In this document: positions 1 to 11,800 of the stretch, one piece after another
Position numbering within the stretch: the stretch's first letter is position 1
Layout of the letters: every line of letters begins with the position of its first letter
The notes under the pieces: generated by a model
Told to the model about the DNA's origin: nothing
Databases searched by the model: none
The model's input: the letters and a program-made list of their open reading frames with translations, nothing else
DNA from: Nothopassalora personata
Lineage: Eukaryota > Ascomycota > Dothideomycetes > Mycosphaerellales > Mycosphaerellaceae
Assembly (NCBI GenBank): GCA_033816765.1
Contig: CM066299.1
Coordinates: 310,001-374,000 of the forward strand
Direction: 5' to 3'
DNA length: 64,000 nt
Program-made: the position numbers and the translations under genes

Positions 1-2561
1 CTAGATGGCTGTTGCTGTCAATCGTCATGATCCAAGTGCAACGGCAGCACCTTCAGTAGGCGGAGAATACACCAATGACCAGGGAAAGTGATCAAATTTG
101 TGAGAGCAACGGTTTGTAAGTCGCCGGAGACTCGCATTGTCGACATGTGTCGTGTAGTTTTCTGTGGACGAAGCAGTCACGAAAATCTCGGATTGCGACC
201 GCGGCAGCTGAACCATCCTGGCGTCCTCCAAAGCATCAGTGCTCTCGGCTCCCATCAACGATAACACAAGACCGTCTTAGCATTCACTGCACGCATCTGC
301 CCGAGGCAGCATCCCTCGCTACGATCATGTCAAACTTGCCGTACTCACTTCTCCCAAATTCGATCGGCCAGCGCCCTTCACGATGCACCACTGCACGACG
401 CGACGAACCTCCCTAGAGCGAACGGCTAGCCCTTCCAACTGGCCAAATCGCGCACGCCAGCAGTAAGAGACATGTGAACTCTCGAAAGCATGTCTGACCT
501 TGCCGGAATATGTACACCATGAAGGCTCACGGCCCCTGCGCTCTCTCCTTCTGTCATCCACGTACACTCTCCGAACCTGAACACATTGGACAGCGCATCG
601 GCTCCTCCGATCATGTAACCAGTCGCGGCAATATGTTGTGCAAAGAGATACAGAAGGATGTAGCGGTGGCATGCGGTCGGTGGCAGCGATTGCGAAGTGC
701 ATACAACATATCGGCTATGCCTTCGTTCTGAGCCTTCAGCAACGTGACGTGTATGACATGGTCCACGATGCAATGCTAGTAAATGTAGTTGGGACGCTAG
801 ATACGTTGGCATTCACTGACTGAATGAGAGATAACACGTCTCTTCGTAAAGTCGACCACTGTTTTTCTTGGTCAGCAAATGTAACACATTCCAGACAACT
901 AGACATGCGCAACGGTATGGATATCCAGCAGGTCCTTGCTGTTGCATTGACTGCGACGCAGCCGCGCTTCCTGTTTTGCGTCTCTTCCGATCAGTGAACA
1001 CCAACTCGCTAATAGCCCCTCTCGCTGGCTGCCAACATATGGATAACGGCCTATACTACGGCACCTTGACCTCGATGTCATGGGAGCATGCGTGCACCAT
1101 GTTACACTGACATTTTCTCGGAGATACATACTACGAATATGCTTCTGGCTTCAGCTCATGGTCCGTCTCTCTGCTCTGGATGACCATTGCATTCGCAAGT
1201 CTTCGTCGCACGAAGGTGCCGTGCGAAGATACGCAATACTTGCTGGCAGATCTTGATCGCTTGCCGTGCAGGACAATCGAGTGTTGGTCGGTAGAGAAGG
1301 AGGTTCATGGTGATATCGAAGAGCATAAGCAGATAGTGAGCATGTGGCTGTTGTTTCAGGCGTTGCAGAAGGTGTGATATGCTGACCAGGCACACATCGA
1401 ATCGTTCCAGGTACTCATGTGCGGCATTTCTTCACCAGACTCTTGAATAAGGGTCCTGATCAGCAAAAGGCCACGGTCTATTGCCCTACTCAGGCATGAT
1501 ATTGTGTCAGACAGAAAAGCGCCTGGAGTTACAGGCGAAGATGGTCGCTGGCGGCGTCTGGGAACCAACCAATACAATATCTCGGAACTCCACTTGCATC
1601 CGAAGCTGCGCGCCAAGGTTCGACTTGCTCGCCCAATACGAAGGCGTACCAGTTCTGCGCGAGCACGTCTCATTTCTTGACGCTGAGCACAACCAGCAGT
1701 ACAGCGTGAGCAGGCAATCGTTTGGCCCATGGTACACCGTCAAGTGAATGCCAGACGTTTGCCAAGAAGTCGTGCGACATCAGGTCTGGAAGCAAGCACG
1801 CCGGATCGTGAATGTCGAGCGACGCGAGCGCCATAAAGCACGCCCTGTTTGCGGGAAACATCACCAGAGGCCATCAACCCTTCTTCGTGGACGATGGCCA
1901 GATCATCTCGGAAGTGTGGCTGTCACATGCGGACCACACCTAATAACCTGTCCTGCTCGAGCACCAAGGATTGTGTCATGTCCTCGCCTTTGCGCTTGAT
2001 CGATGGAATCGCCGGTCTTCTGTTGCGCCAAAAGCGACCGCAATGCCGGATCTATCGACAAATGTATGCCCTCTCTGGTGTCTGCGAATGTACAGTATTT
2101 GCGCCTTCTTCCGCGGCGTTCGCGATGTCGGGCCACTCGCATAGCGCTGCTAACAAGTTCGGCCTCACTCGACGCCATGTCACAGCCAGAGCTATATCGG
2201 TGAGTACCAAGCTCACTGAAATTCGGATTGGCAAGGTCGCTCTACCAACGACAGGTGTACAATTGGCTGGCGCGCTTCTGCGCGAGATATTAAGCCGTTA
2301 CGACTCAGGACATCAGTGAAGTACGCGCCACCGGTGTGCGCCTGTGTATGCTTCTGATCCCGCCCACCTGAATCGTAGTCTGCTGCTCCCCTCGTCCTGC
2401 CCCCTGCTGGCTGCATCTTTACGCCTCGCATCCTTTTCAAGGCGCACAGCACTGCAGCAGATCCTGCAACGACATCATCTAAGGCCAGGATACGAACAGC
2501 ATACCCTACAGATCTACCCTCGCTCGACCTCCGAAGCGTCCCCGAACGCTCGGCCGTCGCC
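1..2561. other. Left flank, no supported gene
   Basis: Several open frames of 60 to 156 codons exist on both strands, but none has recognisable domains, a convincing start, or introns that join neighbouring frames. Base composition is ordinary (not TA-rich) and there is no sign of the RIP damage seen from about 6.9 kb on. The sequence could hold a gene whose exons I cannot assemble, or decayed coding sequence; I see no RNA gene and no repeat in it. The last 200 bases are pyrimidine-rich and lie directly upstream of the start at 2562, so they probably contain the promoter and leader of that gene. Confidence 0.5.
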
Positions 2562-3482
2562 ATGAGATCCTACATCACCCTGACTAGCATTGTCGCTGTC
2601 CTTGCCGTCCTCGTCTCCGCTGCACCCAGTCTTGGCCTCAAACTTTTCAACTGGACCCGCGCAGACCAATCATCCTCTTCATCTGAGAAATGCATGACCG
2701 CCTCCGACGCCGAAACAACCGCCGACATTTTCCGCCAGCTCATCCAAGAATACAGCCACGAGCTCGCGACAGAAGCACTCACCGAAGACTTTGTCGACTG
2801 GGCCTCCTCCGTCAACATCATCATCAACAAAGGCGCTGCGGGACCCAAATCCATGGATAGACCTACCTTTGCGAGTAGGGCGGCTTTCATTGATGGACAG
2901 GGAAAGCAACCGCAGATTCCGTTTGAGAAGATTCGAGTCTGGCCGGGGTGTAGGCATGTTGCGATGAGGTGGAAGACGGGGAGGAGTGCGAGTGGACATT
3001 TGACGGAGATGGATGATATTGTAAGTCCGTTGAGCGAAGCGAGCCGAGGCGAGACGAGACGAGCGCTGTGAAGCGTACTAAAGCGTAGCGCAGCCGAGGA
3101 ATCATTTTAGTTGGTCGCCTTTGAGATCCCATACTAATGTTCTGCGTCCTAGCCCGTCCACGGCCACGTCATCATCGACGTAGTACCCGCCGAAGCAGGG
3201 AACAGATTCAACTGGCGGATCAAGAATATTTTCTCGGAATTCAATTCGGGTGCTTGGCTGGTGAATTTGGGAGTTTTTAAGCCGGCCATGCTGCCGAATG
3301 CGGATGATGTGAGGCATATGAAGGAGTTTGGGGATGATGTGCAGCCGCAGGGTCATATTGGTGGGAGCGGGGATGCGGAGGATGTGAGGCTTGCGGGAGA
3401 GGTTGGGGATGACGGGGAATTGCAGAGGGGTGAGAATGAGACTGCGAGTGGGATTGGGAGTAGTGCGAAGGGGGATCTTTGA
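2562..3482 (+). CDS. Secreted NTF2-like domain protein
   Basis: Two exons, 2562-3020 and 3153-3482, joined in phase 0 across a 132-nt intron with donor GTAAGT, a TACTAAT-type branch site near 3132 and acceptor CCTAG; the product is 262 residues. Residues 1 to about 20 (MRSYITLTSIVAVLAVLVSA) form a clear signal peptide. Residues about 44-197 resemble the fungal secreted NTF2-like fold: an early cysteine (C44), DIFRQLIQEYS, then TEDFVDWASSVNIIIN, the FASRAAFIDGQG segment, and after the intron the hallmark SEFNSGAWLVNLGVF. The usual family member ends shortly after this motif. Here about 65 more residues follow, acidic and glycine-rich and probably disordered. Without the intron the first frame would run into unrelated sequence ending at 3071, which supports the splice. 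The biochemical role of the family is unknown; the protein is expected outside the cell or in the wall. No neighbour suggests a pathway. Confidence 0.85.
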
Positions 3483-5485
3483 GTTGGTGAGGTTGGCGTG
3501 CTGTTGGCACGCTGTTGGCTGATATCGGCAGTGAGTGGCGGGCAGGACTGCGGTTTCGATGGCGGGGGGTCTATCCGGTCTCAGACCGGGTATGGACGGA
3601 GGCTATTGATTTCATTTGTACAGTGATATCCAGCTAATGGTAATAGAAGCAGTGTATGTGCAGACAAGAAGAAGAAAATACTGAGTGGATATGACATGAC
3701 GTGTCGGCGCAGCCCGCCCTACCCCTCTGATAGCTTAGGTATGAGGAATGACTTGTCGAACATTACCAAGACCTCGGGTATCACGAGTAAGTATAACTTG
3801 ACTCTTGCTCAGAACATGACCGCACGTATCCGATTCATCGATGCCATGACTGGGAATCTTTCGTGACTCAAATTGATCATGACTCTCAAGCAACGCGAGT
3901 AAAATTCTCCACGACTCGTGTCCGGCACGACTAGGCAAGCATTGCTGACTTCGCAGCTCAGGGTCAGCCCAAGAAATCCATATCTCCAGCGGCAATCGTT
4001 CGTTCGTTCGTGGCGTTTGCGCAAATCTGCATCGAATCACCTCTATCTGGTAAGAAGTCTGCAATTTGCATTAAATCTTTACCAAGCAGAAACAGAGCCG
4101 TGAGATCGTGAGATTGTGAGAAGGGGACGTACGCGCGGTCTGAACCGCATAGATACTGCGTCCGCAGACTACAGCCTGGGCTACCCAAGCTCGACGTCTG
4201 TCGTCGTCGGTTTCTTCGAAAAGTCCGTCTACAGGAATTCAAGTGTCATTGTTAATAGTATTGTATCGCGCGAATTCATTAAGCATCGTACAGCCTCCCT
4301 TATTACCTGTTATTCCCTACCTCCCCTTCTCCCCGCCTTCCCTCCCTTAGATCTAACACGTCCCAGCCTGCCCTACAAGCTGCCTTACGATCCTGATACT
4401 GCCTCTTATAAAGTCGCGCCCAACACGCCGTATCATTCCCCCAATTACCTCTACTGATCAAAAACAGCGCCGCAGCCATCGTATTATCCCTAGGCATATA
4501 CCTCTTCCCGTTCTTCAGGCAGTCGTTGCTGTCGACCTGTCCAACATCGAAACTCGTTAGCCATGATCAATCCTTAGATGCATAGAATGCATTGCACCCT
4601 TCTCACCAGCCTTCACAAGGCCTCGCCAAGGCTAGGTCTGCACCATCTCCTCCAGTCCTTCACTCGAATGTCTCCTTCTAGTTTCATCGACTTACCCCAC
4701 TAGCCCACGCATTTAGATCGATCTGCGTTAAAGCCCCACTACCCGTCAACGGATGTCTATTCGACTCAGTCCAAATCATATCCCTCAACATATCCCCTGG
4801 AGCCCACGGCTCCGCCGTCGCCGTGGAGGCCCATAAACAGTCGCCGTATCCTCCGGCGTAAGATCCATGGTTCGGAAAACAGACTAATTCTCCCAGTGGC
4901 GATCATTCGCGGCTTGAGCAACAGGAGAGTAGAGGATAATGTGCTCAGTTGGAAAGGGCGAAAGCGGAGTCTACGGCGCATTTGAAGCTGGCTGGGGCGT
5001 AGCTGTTGGTGGCTGTGTGTTTGGGGGATTCGGAGATAGTTTCCTATGTTAGAGCGGCGAGTTCTTGGGTCAACATGCCGGTCCATTGGGCGTTCATAGC
5101 GTCTGTCTAGCAGGTTGGGGTGCTGGGTGTGTAGTACGCACCGCGTTTGCGGAGGTGGGCGTGGTGGCTTTGAAACGGGTTGCGGATGGCGGGGATGAGG
5201 AGGTCAAGGCTAGAGTTGCGGCGAGGCGGAGTTGGGCTGTAGGTGCTAGCTTGTGTTGCGTTAAAAGATGTGCAACGAATGTCGCATTCGGTGTTTCGAT
5301 ATATGTCTTCTGCCGTAAAGCAGTGTGGTATTTGTCAATATTCAGCACCAAACGTGAAATTCTTCTTCCTTACAGACGAATTTGGGTGGTTAAGCTTAAT
5401 AACCAACGGGAACAGCACAGCTGTGAGGAGAACCCACAACAGGAAGAACTGTCCCGCTAGAATACATACACAAAAGGCACACGAT
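3483..5485. other. Intergenic, no supported gene
   Basis: Short overlapping frames occur on both strands (for example near 3735-4242 minus and 4116-4457 plus), but none shows a domain or a credible gene model. Composition is normal up to about 5.4 kb, with pyrimidine-rich stretches near 4300-4380. I see nothing else in it. Confidence 0.5.
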
Positions 5486-6290
5486 CTATACCTTGAGGGC
5501 AATACCGTCGATGTTCAAGATACCAGCATGTACTACTAACTTCTTGCACTTAGGTCCCAACCCGCCGACAAGGTTGCTGTTATCAGAAGCATCCTATATA
5601 TCAAGATCCTTAAGAGCACAGAGCTCCTCTGGTACATTTCTCTCCAGCTAATTGCCTAAGGGCCAAAGCTTTATAAGACCCGTAATATTTGCTACAGTAG
5701 GGGGAGTCTTCCCGATAGGCGAGTTGTTCGCAAGAGTGATACACATTGTTAATATTGTGCTAGTCTTCGAATATCTCTAGAGACGAGGTTGTTGTTTAAG
5801 GACACGGTATCTGTATCCCTCTTAGTAAAGAGCTCCTGTACAGGTCAACCCTCGAAGTTATTCTAGCGGAGGTCTAAGAAGATAAGTGGCATATATAAGA
5901 CGTGCGTAGGAACTTGGCCGGAGAGAGACTTGCCGCTTAGGTCTAGCTCGTAGAGGTACTTCAATCCTAAATTGTCTAGAATAGTGCCTATAAAGCTGTT
6001 CCTATTAGCGTGGAAGAAGGCAATGTCCGGGAACGTGTCTAGGAAGCCCTTTAGCTTCAGGTCTACGCTTAGATGAGCTCCGTTAAGATTGACGCCACCT
6101 ATAGCATTGTAGCTCCTAGCTGTTACGGCGCACATAACAGACGCTGTTGCGTTGTAGACTTCTCTTCCATTTGTGTTGATGTTTACACCAGTCTAGTGGG
6201 AAGCTGTGTTATAGGGGTCGATAGTAACCTTCTCTACGAAAACTACAAGTGTATTCCAATTACGAACAGGGTTTTTTAACTACGTCTGAC
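5486..6290 (-). pseudogene. Leucine-rich-repeat protein relic
   Basis: Read on the minus strand from about 6290 down to 5486, the sequence encodes consecutive leucine-rich repeats of the fungal L-domain-like type. Legible segments include NLNGAHL, FPDIAFFHANRNSF, LKYLYELDLSGKSLSG, PLIFLDLR, then in other frames ITLANNSPIGKTPPTVANI and VPEELCALKDLDI. The reading frame is broken by several TAG stops at positions where the family has Trp or Gln (for example SH-stop-TGVNINTNG and LDLR-stop-NNF) and by at least one frameshift near 5740-5830. Stops of this kind fit CA-to-TA and TG-to-TA mutation, milder than in the transposon block that starts 650 bp to the right. Neither a start nor a signal peptide is recoverable. 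Intact relatives are secreted or wall-associated proteins of uncertain function; this copy is dead. Confidence 0.8.
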
Positions 6291-6572
6291 CCCACGAGGG
6301 CGGATGTTTCGACTGCGGCGGTAGTGAGGAGGGATGGTGTATGTGACTGGACCCATTGTTAAATCTAATAGTGAGGTGTGATGTAGCTGTAAGATGTCGA
6401 GGAAGAGATGAGATACGGTGCAATAGAAAATGGCAAGAAAGGGTTAGCGAGACTGTCAAAGCCGAAATTATAGGAATGGTTGTTCGACCTGTGAGCTGTA
6501 CTCGATCGATTTACTGAGCGAGACATGGTCGTCGTCGCCACTGCGGAGGTGAGGCACCTCGCCGACGTGTCG

Positions 6573-6941
6573 CTACTGCAAGCTAACCTGGTATCCACCT
6601 TGATCCATCACCAAAAATTGGTGCTCATCGTCGACAGCATCAAGGTGGATCCAGTAAGTGAATAATTGGCCATCTTGTGCTGTAAGTTGGAGCCGTTGTT
6701 GCACCAGTGCTGCAGGCTGAGCTTGAATAGACCCACTGCTCAATGCGTGCTTCCACGTCTCTACGCGTGTTGCGGATTGTAGATAGTCCATTGTATTCAC
6801 CTCACCATGGCATTCAATCCAGGTGAATAATATGACCGGATGGAGGACCCGTACCGCGTACCGGTGTACAATAACCATAGCCAGGTTGTGTACTATTAGA
6901 ACAATAGTTAGCCGTGATAGCAGCAGCCGATGCCACCTCAC
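6573..6941 (-). CDS. Open frame of unknown status
   Basis: A 122-codon frame opens with a GTG; the first ATG lies about 21 codons inside. Its second half has ordinary amino-acid composition (TWKHALSSGSIQAQ, QLFTYWIHLDAVDDEHQF) and is not RIP-mutated, unlike what follows from 6945. I recognise no domain. It may be an exon of a gene cut by the transposon block or a chance frame; the stem-loop repeat at 6593-6650 overlaps its 3' part, which argues for caution. Confidence 0.2.
   Translation of the reverse strand: MRWHRLLLSRLTIVLIVHNLAMVIVHRYAVRVLHPVILFTWIECHGEVNTMDYLQSATRVETWKHALSSGSIQAQPAALVQQRLQLTAQDGQLFTYWIHLDAVDDEHQFLVMDQGGYQVSLQ
6593..6650. repeat. Nested inverted repeats
   Basis: The perfect 12-base arms ATCCACCTTGAT (6593-6604) and ATCAAGGTGGAT (6639-6650) enclose a second palindrome, ACCAAAAATTGGT (6610-6622). 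The role is unknown; it could be a protein-binding site or the end of a small mobile element. No duplicated flank is visible. Confidence 0.6.
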
Positions 6942-6944
6942 TTC

Positions 6945-8618
6945 ACGACTCCTACTAACTAGCGATATCTACCACCGTTGCAGCAGCATAGTAGATCACA
7001 AGCCAATCCGTAGGTTATCGGTTCCTAACCTATAGATCCGTATTTGAGACAATCTAGTGAAGATTATAGACACGATTTTACAGCCGAGCAGACATCGACT
7101 TAAGCGTTATAGCGACCCTAAGCGACGTATAAGTAGCTAGAGGTGCGAGCCGCAGACCTAACTGAATAGCCTAAGCGTAGGATATTAATATTAGATAAGC
7201 CTAATACTATAGACGATGCTAAAGAGCTTAGGGATAGATCGGGTACTATTGCTTAAGTTGTCGTTATCTAAGGTTTTAAGAAAGAGGCGAACGAGCGTCT
7301 TAAACCGACAAGGACGTATTGTAAGTAGAACACCGTATGCTAGTTGTCTACACTGCAATTAATAATGTAGTATTACGAGCTATTCCTTGAATTTACTCCT
7401 AGTAAGTTCTTTAAGAAGCTTTCTAAGGAGATATAGAGGACTCTACAGCTCTAAGTTCCTAGCAATCTTAAGAGGCTTGTACTCGGCGGGAGCGACTAGC
7501 TTAGATTAGTTAGTAAGCGAAGGACGTAGCTTAAGTTGAAGCACTCTATAAACAGGAATAAGAACGATATTAAGAAATTACTTAACTAGGTTATCGACTA
7601 GTAGAGTAAGAAGCTCCGCCGCACTTAGCTAAGGAAGTCTTAATCTAAGACTAAGAAGGAGAAGAACGAAGTAGGGGGTACCGGCTTTAAGGATAAGATA
7701 ATAGGTGTAACTAAGCGGCTAGCTAAAGACGGTATTAATAACACCGCTCTAGACGCAGTAGGTGAAGGCTAGATACGTAGTAAGAGTTCGTTACGCGTAG
7801 TACATAGTCGTACGTCGTACACAGCCTAATAAAATGAAAATTACGCTACCTATTATCTAGGTAACTATAGTTAATACTTAATCGGAATGCCCTAAGTTTA
7901 GTAGAGGTGTGCACGACGTGCGACTATGCACTACGCGTAACTAACTTCTAGTTAAGCTAGCGCTATTAACGTAGCTACTAATCTAGGCCGTTCGAGAAAG
8001 CGCCCGAAGGTAGTAACTACTTAATTTAAAGCTACTAAGGCATCGTTATTTAGTAGTATCGCCGCGATGCTAAAGGATAATTAGTAGGCTTAAATGACTT
8101 TAATGAGAGGTTCTTATCCGTGCTTATTTAGCCGCGTAGTCTACCTCCTACTATATTAATACTAACACCTCTACCGGTTTTAACTTAGCTTCTAGAATTT
8201 AAGGTAGTACGGTAGGATCTTACTAAATTCAAGTAGCGATACGAAGAGGATTAACGCGTTAACACGCCTACGAGAAGAGCGTAATAGACATGTTTAGCTT
8301 AATAATAAAGAGTGCAAGGGTCGTTATAGTAAGAAAGGTTAGGTAGCGTGTAGAACCGACGACTAGGTATATATCGAGATATATACACTACCCTAGGCCC
8401 GATAGTAATCTACCGCATTCTTAGAGTCTAATTCGCCTCTTTAAGCACAAAGGTAATGTAGGCTACGGTGTTATAGGAGTCGATATAGTAGTACGCGCGT
8501 CTATGTGTTAAAGCCTAGAAACATAACCGGTTATGTTTAATAGGCTTCTTTAGACCTCCGGTTAACTATAATAATAAATAGAGTAGATTACGATCGGGGC
8601 TAAAGTTTAAGTGTACGA
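6945..8618 (+). other. Segment A, part 1: RIPed, unclassified
   Basis: This is TA-rich sequence with TAG-interrupted frames on the plus strand, including a lysine-rich stretch near 7,560-7,700. I could not assign it to a transposon family. It ends at the target site GATCG used by the Copia element and resumes at 16,225. Together with the other A segments it is the oldest layer of the pile, since all the large elements are inserted into it. Confidence 0.5.
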
Positions 8619-8623
8619 GATCG

Positions 8624-8829
8624 TGTCACGATCTAAGCGTGCACCGGCGCTGCAGCCCAATCAAACCTGAGGCAGCAGCCGCTAAGAATCAGGTGACATT
8701 AATTAGTCACCTGCAGCCTTTTTACAAGCAGCCCCTTCAATTCTAGCTTAGACACATGCAATCTACTATCTGCTTTTGAAACACCTTTATGAGCCCATTT
8801 CATGACTTCTAACCACTTATAACGTGATA
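8624..8829 (+). repeat. 5' LTR of Copia element
   Basis: This 206-bp copy matches 16014-16219 across its length, differing mainly by C-to-T or G-to-A changes. Near the middle it holds the short palindrome GGTGACATTAATTAGTCACC. Confidence 0.93.
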
Positions 8830-8840
8830 GTTATGAGCCC
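8830..8840 (+). promoter_or_regulatory. Copia primer-binding site (half-tRNA iMet type)
   Basis: GTTATGAGCCC begins at the first base after the 5' LTR and is complementary to the anticodon arm of initiator tRNA-Met (GGGCTCATAAC). Drosophila copia and several relatives are known to prime with a cleaved half of this tRNA rather than its 3' end. The match and position are seen here; use of the half-tRNA is inferred from the family. Confidence 0.75.
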
Positions 8841-8891
8841 GACAGGCGCTTACTAACGTTCGCTGCACAAAACGAAGCCCTAGAGCAGATT

Positions 8892-11800
8892 TTGCATCGT
8901 CATCAAAAACTAGTGGGATCTATTATTATCCTATTAATAACCATTGCACAGCAGTGCAGTAACCCTAGTGGACCTATAGGAACTTTCATTAGGCCTATCA
9001 ACACCGTTATAGCGACTACCGAGACACCCGGTGGTACCGGTGCTTTGCCGCACGCTACTATCGTTCTTAAGAGTTATGACCAATAGGACAAGTTTAACCG
9101 TCAGTTAGAGCTCTACGCTAAGTCTCTAAACATCTAGAAGTATATAGATCCGAACGACACTATCGCCGAGCTAGTAGAGCCGGTGTTCTTAACGTTCGAA
9201 CAGATCCAATTAGCATACACTGCTAAAGACGCTACGGCGGTAGACAAAGAGCTTATTAAGCTCCGTTAGTCGGACGCTGAGCGTAGGCAGCGGATGTATG
9301 ACATCTTTGCCGTAGCAAGGTCCAAACTAGTTACCTACCTAATCCGTACTACTACGGAGCTAGGCTAAGAGCTTATGCATAGGAAACGCACTCTAAGAGG
9401 CAAGTACTAGGCTCTAAAGACACAGTATAGACTAGACGACATGCTGCGTAAGCGACAACTCACACTAGAGCTAAACAGGCTTTAGAAGAGCCAAGCCCGA
9501 AGGATTAACAACTAGTGCTTAGACTAGCTAGTGTTGTAGACTAAGATGCTGGATTGCAACCACGCTAAGTACGGAGACCTAGCACGACACTTCTTGCTCG
9601 CAATACAGTAGAAGCAAGCTCCTACCTATAGAGCATTACTGTATAACGAGTAGAAGCGTAACAAGCTCTCTCTTAGCAAACTTACTAAGCGATACCTCGA
9701 ATAGATACGCGATACTACCCTAGTTACTAACAGCGGTCGATTAGTCTTTACAACCTTCGCAGGCGAGCTATTAGCCAAACACGATCCTCTAGAAGTCCTA
9801 CCGACCCCAGCACCTATAGTAGGTACAGGGGGTAGGAACAACAACAACACGCGTAGCCGCAGCCGCGGCAACAAGAGCCGTGACCGTAGCAACAAGGACA
9901 ACAAGAGTAGTGATAAGCTAAGCGGCTGCTAGAACATTACCGGCGAGCCTAAGGAGAGTTGTCATAAGAACCTCTATTTATACGATATAGTTAACCCTAA
10001 GAAGCGTCCATTAAAGGATTAGCGCTCTAAGCAGTAGAAGAAGTGCTAGAAGCACTTTATCAATTACTGCTTAGGCGATAATGGTGAACGCTTACTAGGC
10101 GTATTAAACCGCAATAGGCGCACGGATAAGGAACGAGATAAGGCAATTGCCAAGGGCAAGGCCGCACCGCACGGCTTCACTAGTCTTACTGTTCTTTCGA
10201 GCTCGATAAGCCAATTAAGCTTTAACTTTAGGGATTGCTAGGTATACGACAACTGCTCGGACACCTATATCATTAATCACCATAACCAGCAGGGCGTAGA
10301 ATTCATTATAGAGCGCCTAACCACATTATCAATCCAAGCCGGAACCACGACATTCCCTATTGCCGCATTAGGCAAGGTTCGCATAAAGATAGAGGGGATA
10401 CCATTCACCCTATTAGATATGGCCTATTGCCCAGGCTTTTATGTGAACGTTATCTCCCACTCACGCATAGAGACGGCTAGACTTTAGTGGCACGGACGCA
10501 CCAATTTAGTCTATTATAATGACAAGAAATTGATAGACCTGCACCGCCCTACTAGCACAATCCCCTTCTTTAAGGTGGTCACACCGCCTTAGTTAGAGAT
10601 GGTCTATAAATGGCTATCGAGCAATAATGGGAGCATCCTGCTAAAGATTACTAAGAAGCAGCGCACAGCGCACTTTATTAGCACAATTAGTAAGGGTAAT
10701 ACTATCTAAACACCGCCTGTTCAGGACTCTAACGGCGACCGTACCGTTATAGTAGTAATAAACAGCACAGGGGGTACTAAAGGTGCAGCAACGTCTAGCA
10801 GGACCCCTATTAAACACCGCAAGCTCTTAGGCCGCTAGTAGCACTAAATCTTCGGCCATATTGGCGCTGAACGCATTAACTAGCTTCCGTTTAGAGTTGA
10901 GGGGGTGGTCATTAACCCTAATGCACCTAAGACACCCCTCACTACACATTGTAGAGCATGTGGCCTAGCCAAGGCATATAAAGTGTTTAACAGGACTAAG
11001 CTAATCAGGGCAATAACTCCCTATAGGCACGTAGCCATAGATTTGGCTAAGTTCATACCAGCATATAATAGTGATCATTACCTAGTTCATTTCTACGATT
11101 TAGATACCCATAGGCACTTTCAATTCACTATTAAGAATAGGGACCAACCATTAGTATTAGCTTGCTTTAACAGCCTACTTAGCTTTATCAATTTCATTAG
11201 GCGTAGGTTTATTTGCTTCTATAGCGATAATAAAGCAGCCATTAGCACAGCCTTCCGCTTAACTATTAACAACAATCAAATTGAGTAGTATAACACTGCT
11301 AACTACGCGTCTAACTAGGACCTAGCAGAACGAGCGGGCGGCGTCATCATCACGATGTCTCGCACAATCCGTATTCATGCTCGCCTGCCTAAAAAGCTCT
11401 AGAATAAATGCACAGCAGCTGCCGTCTACATTCTCTAGCGGTCACCAATCCAATCAAAAGGCTAGAAGACTCCCTTCGAATTAGCAATAGGTAGGGTACT
11501 AAATGTGGGCTACATAGTAGTATACGGCTACCTAGCCTACGTGTACATTCATAGCACTACTTAACTAGGCAAGACTAAGAAGCTTAAAGAACGAGTACTT
11601 ATCGGATACCTTGTAGGCTACGACTCTACTAACATCTATAGGGTGTGGGACCTATCGAAAGATAAGGTTATACGGGTAAAGGACGTCCTCTTTAATAAGA
11701 CTACGTTCTACGACCCATCAATTCTCACTGCTAGTTACTTAACCCCTATTAAGAACATCGCAATAGTAGAACCGGCTAAAGAGCCTAAACAGTACTACGA

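Noticed and set aside
1356..2319. Overlapping frames of 90 to 156 codons on both strands
   Set aside because: No domain, no conserved motif and no splice pattern linking them; GC-rich antisense shadows are the simpler view.
7560..8590. Recombinase or transposase in segment A
   Set aside because: Lysine-rich and arginine-rich RIPed frames gave a passing resemblance only; no catalytic motif could be placed.
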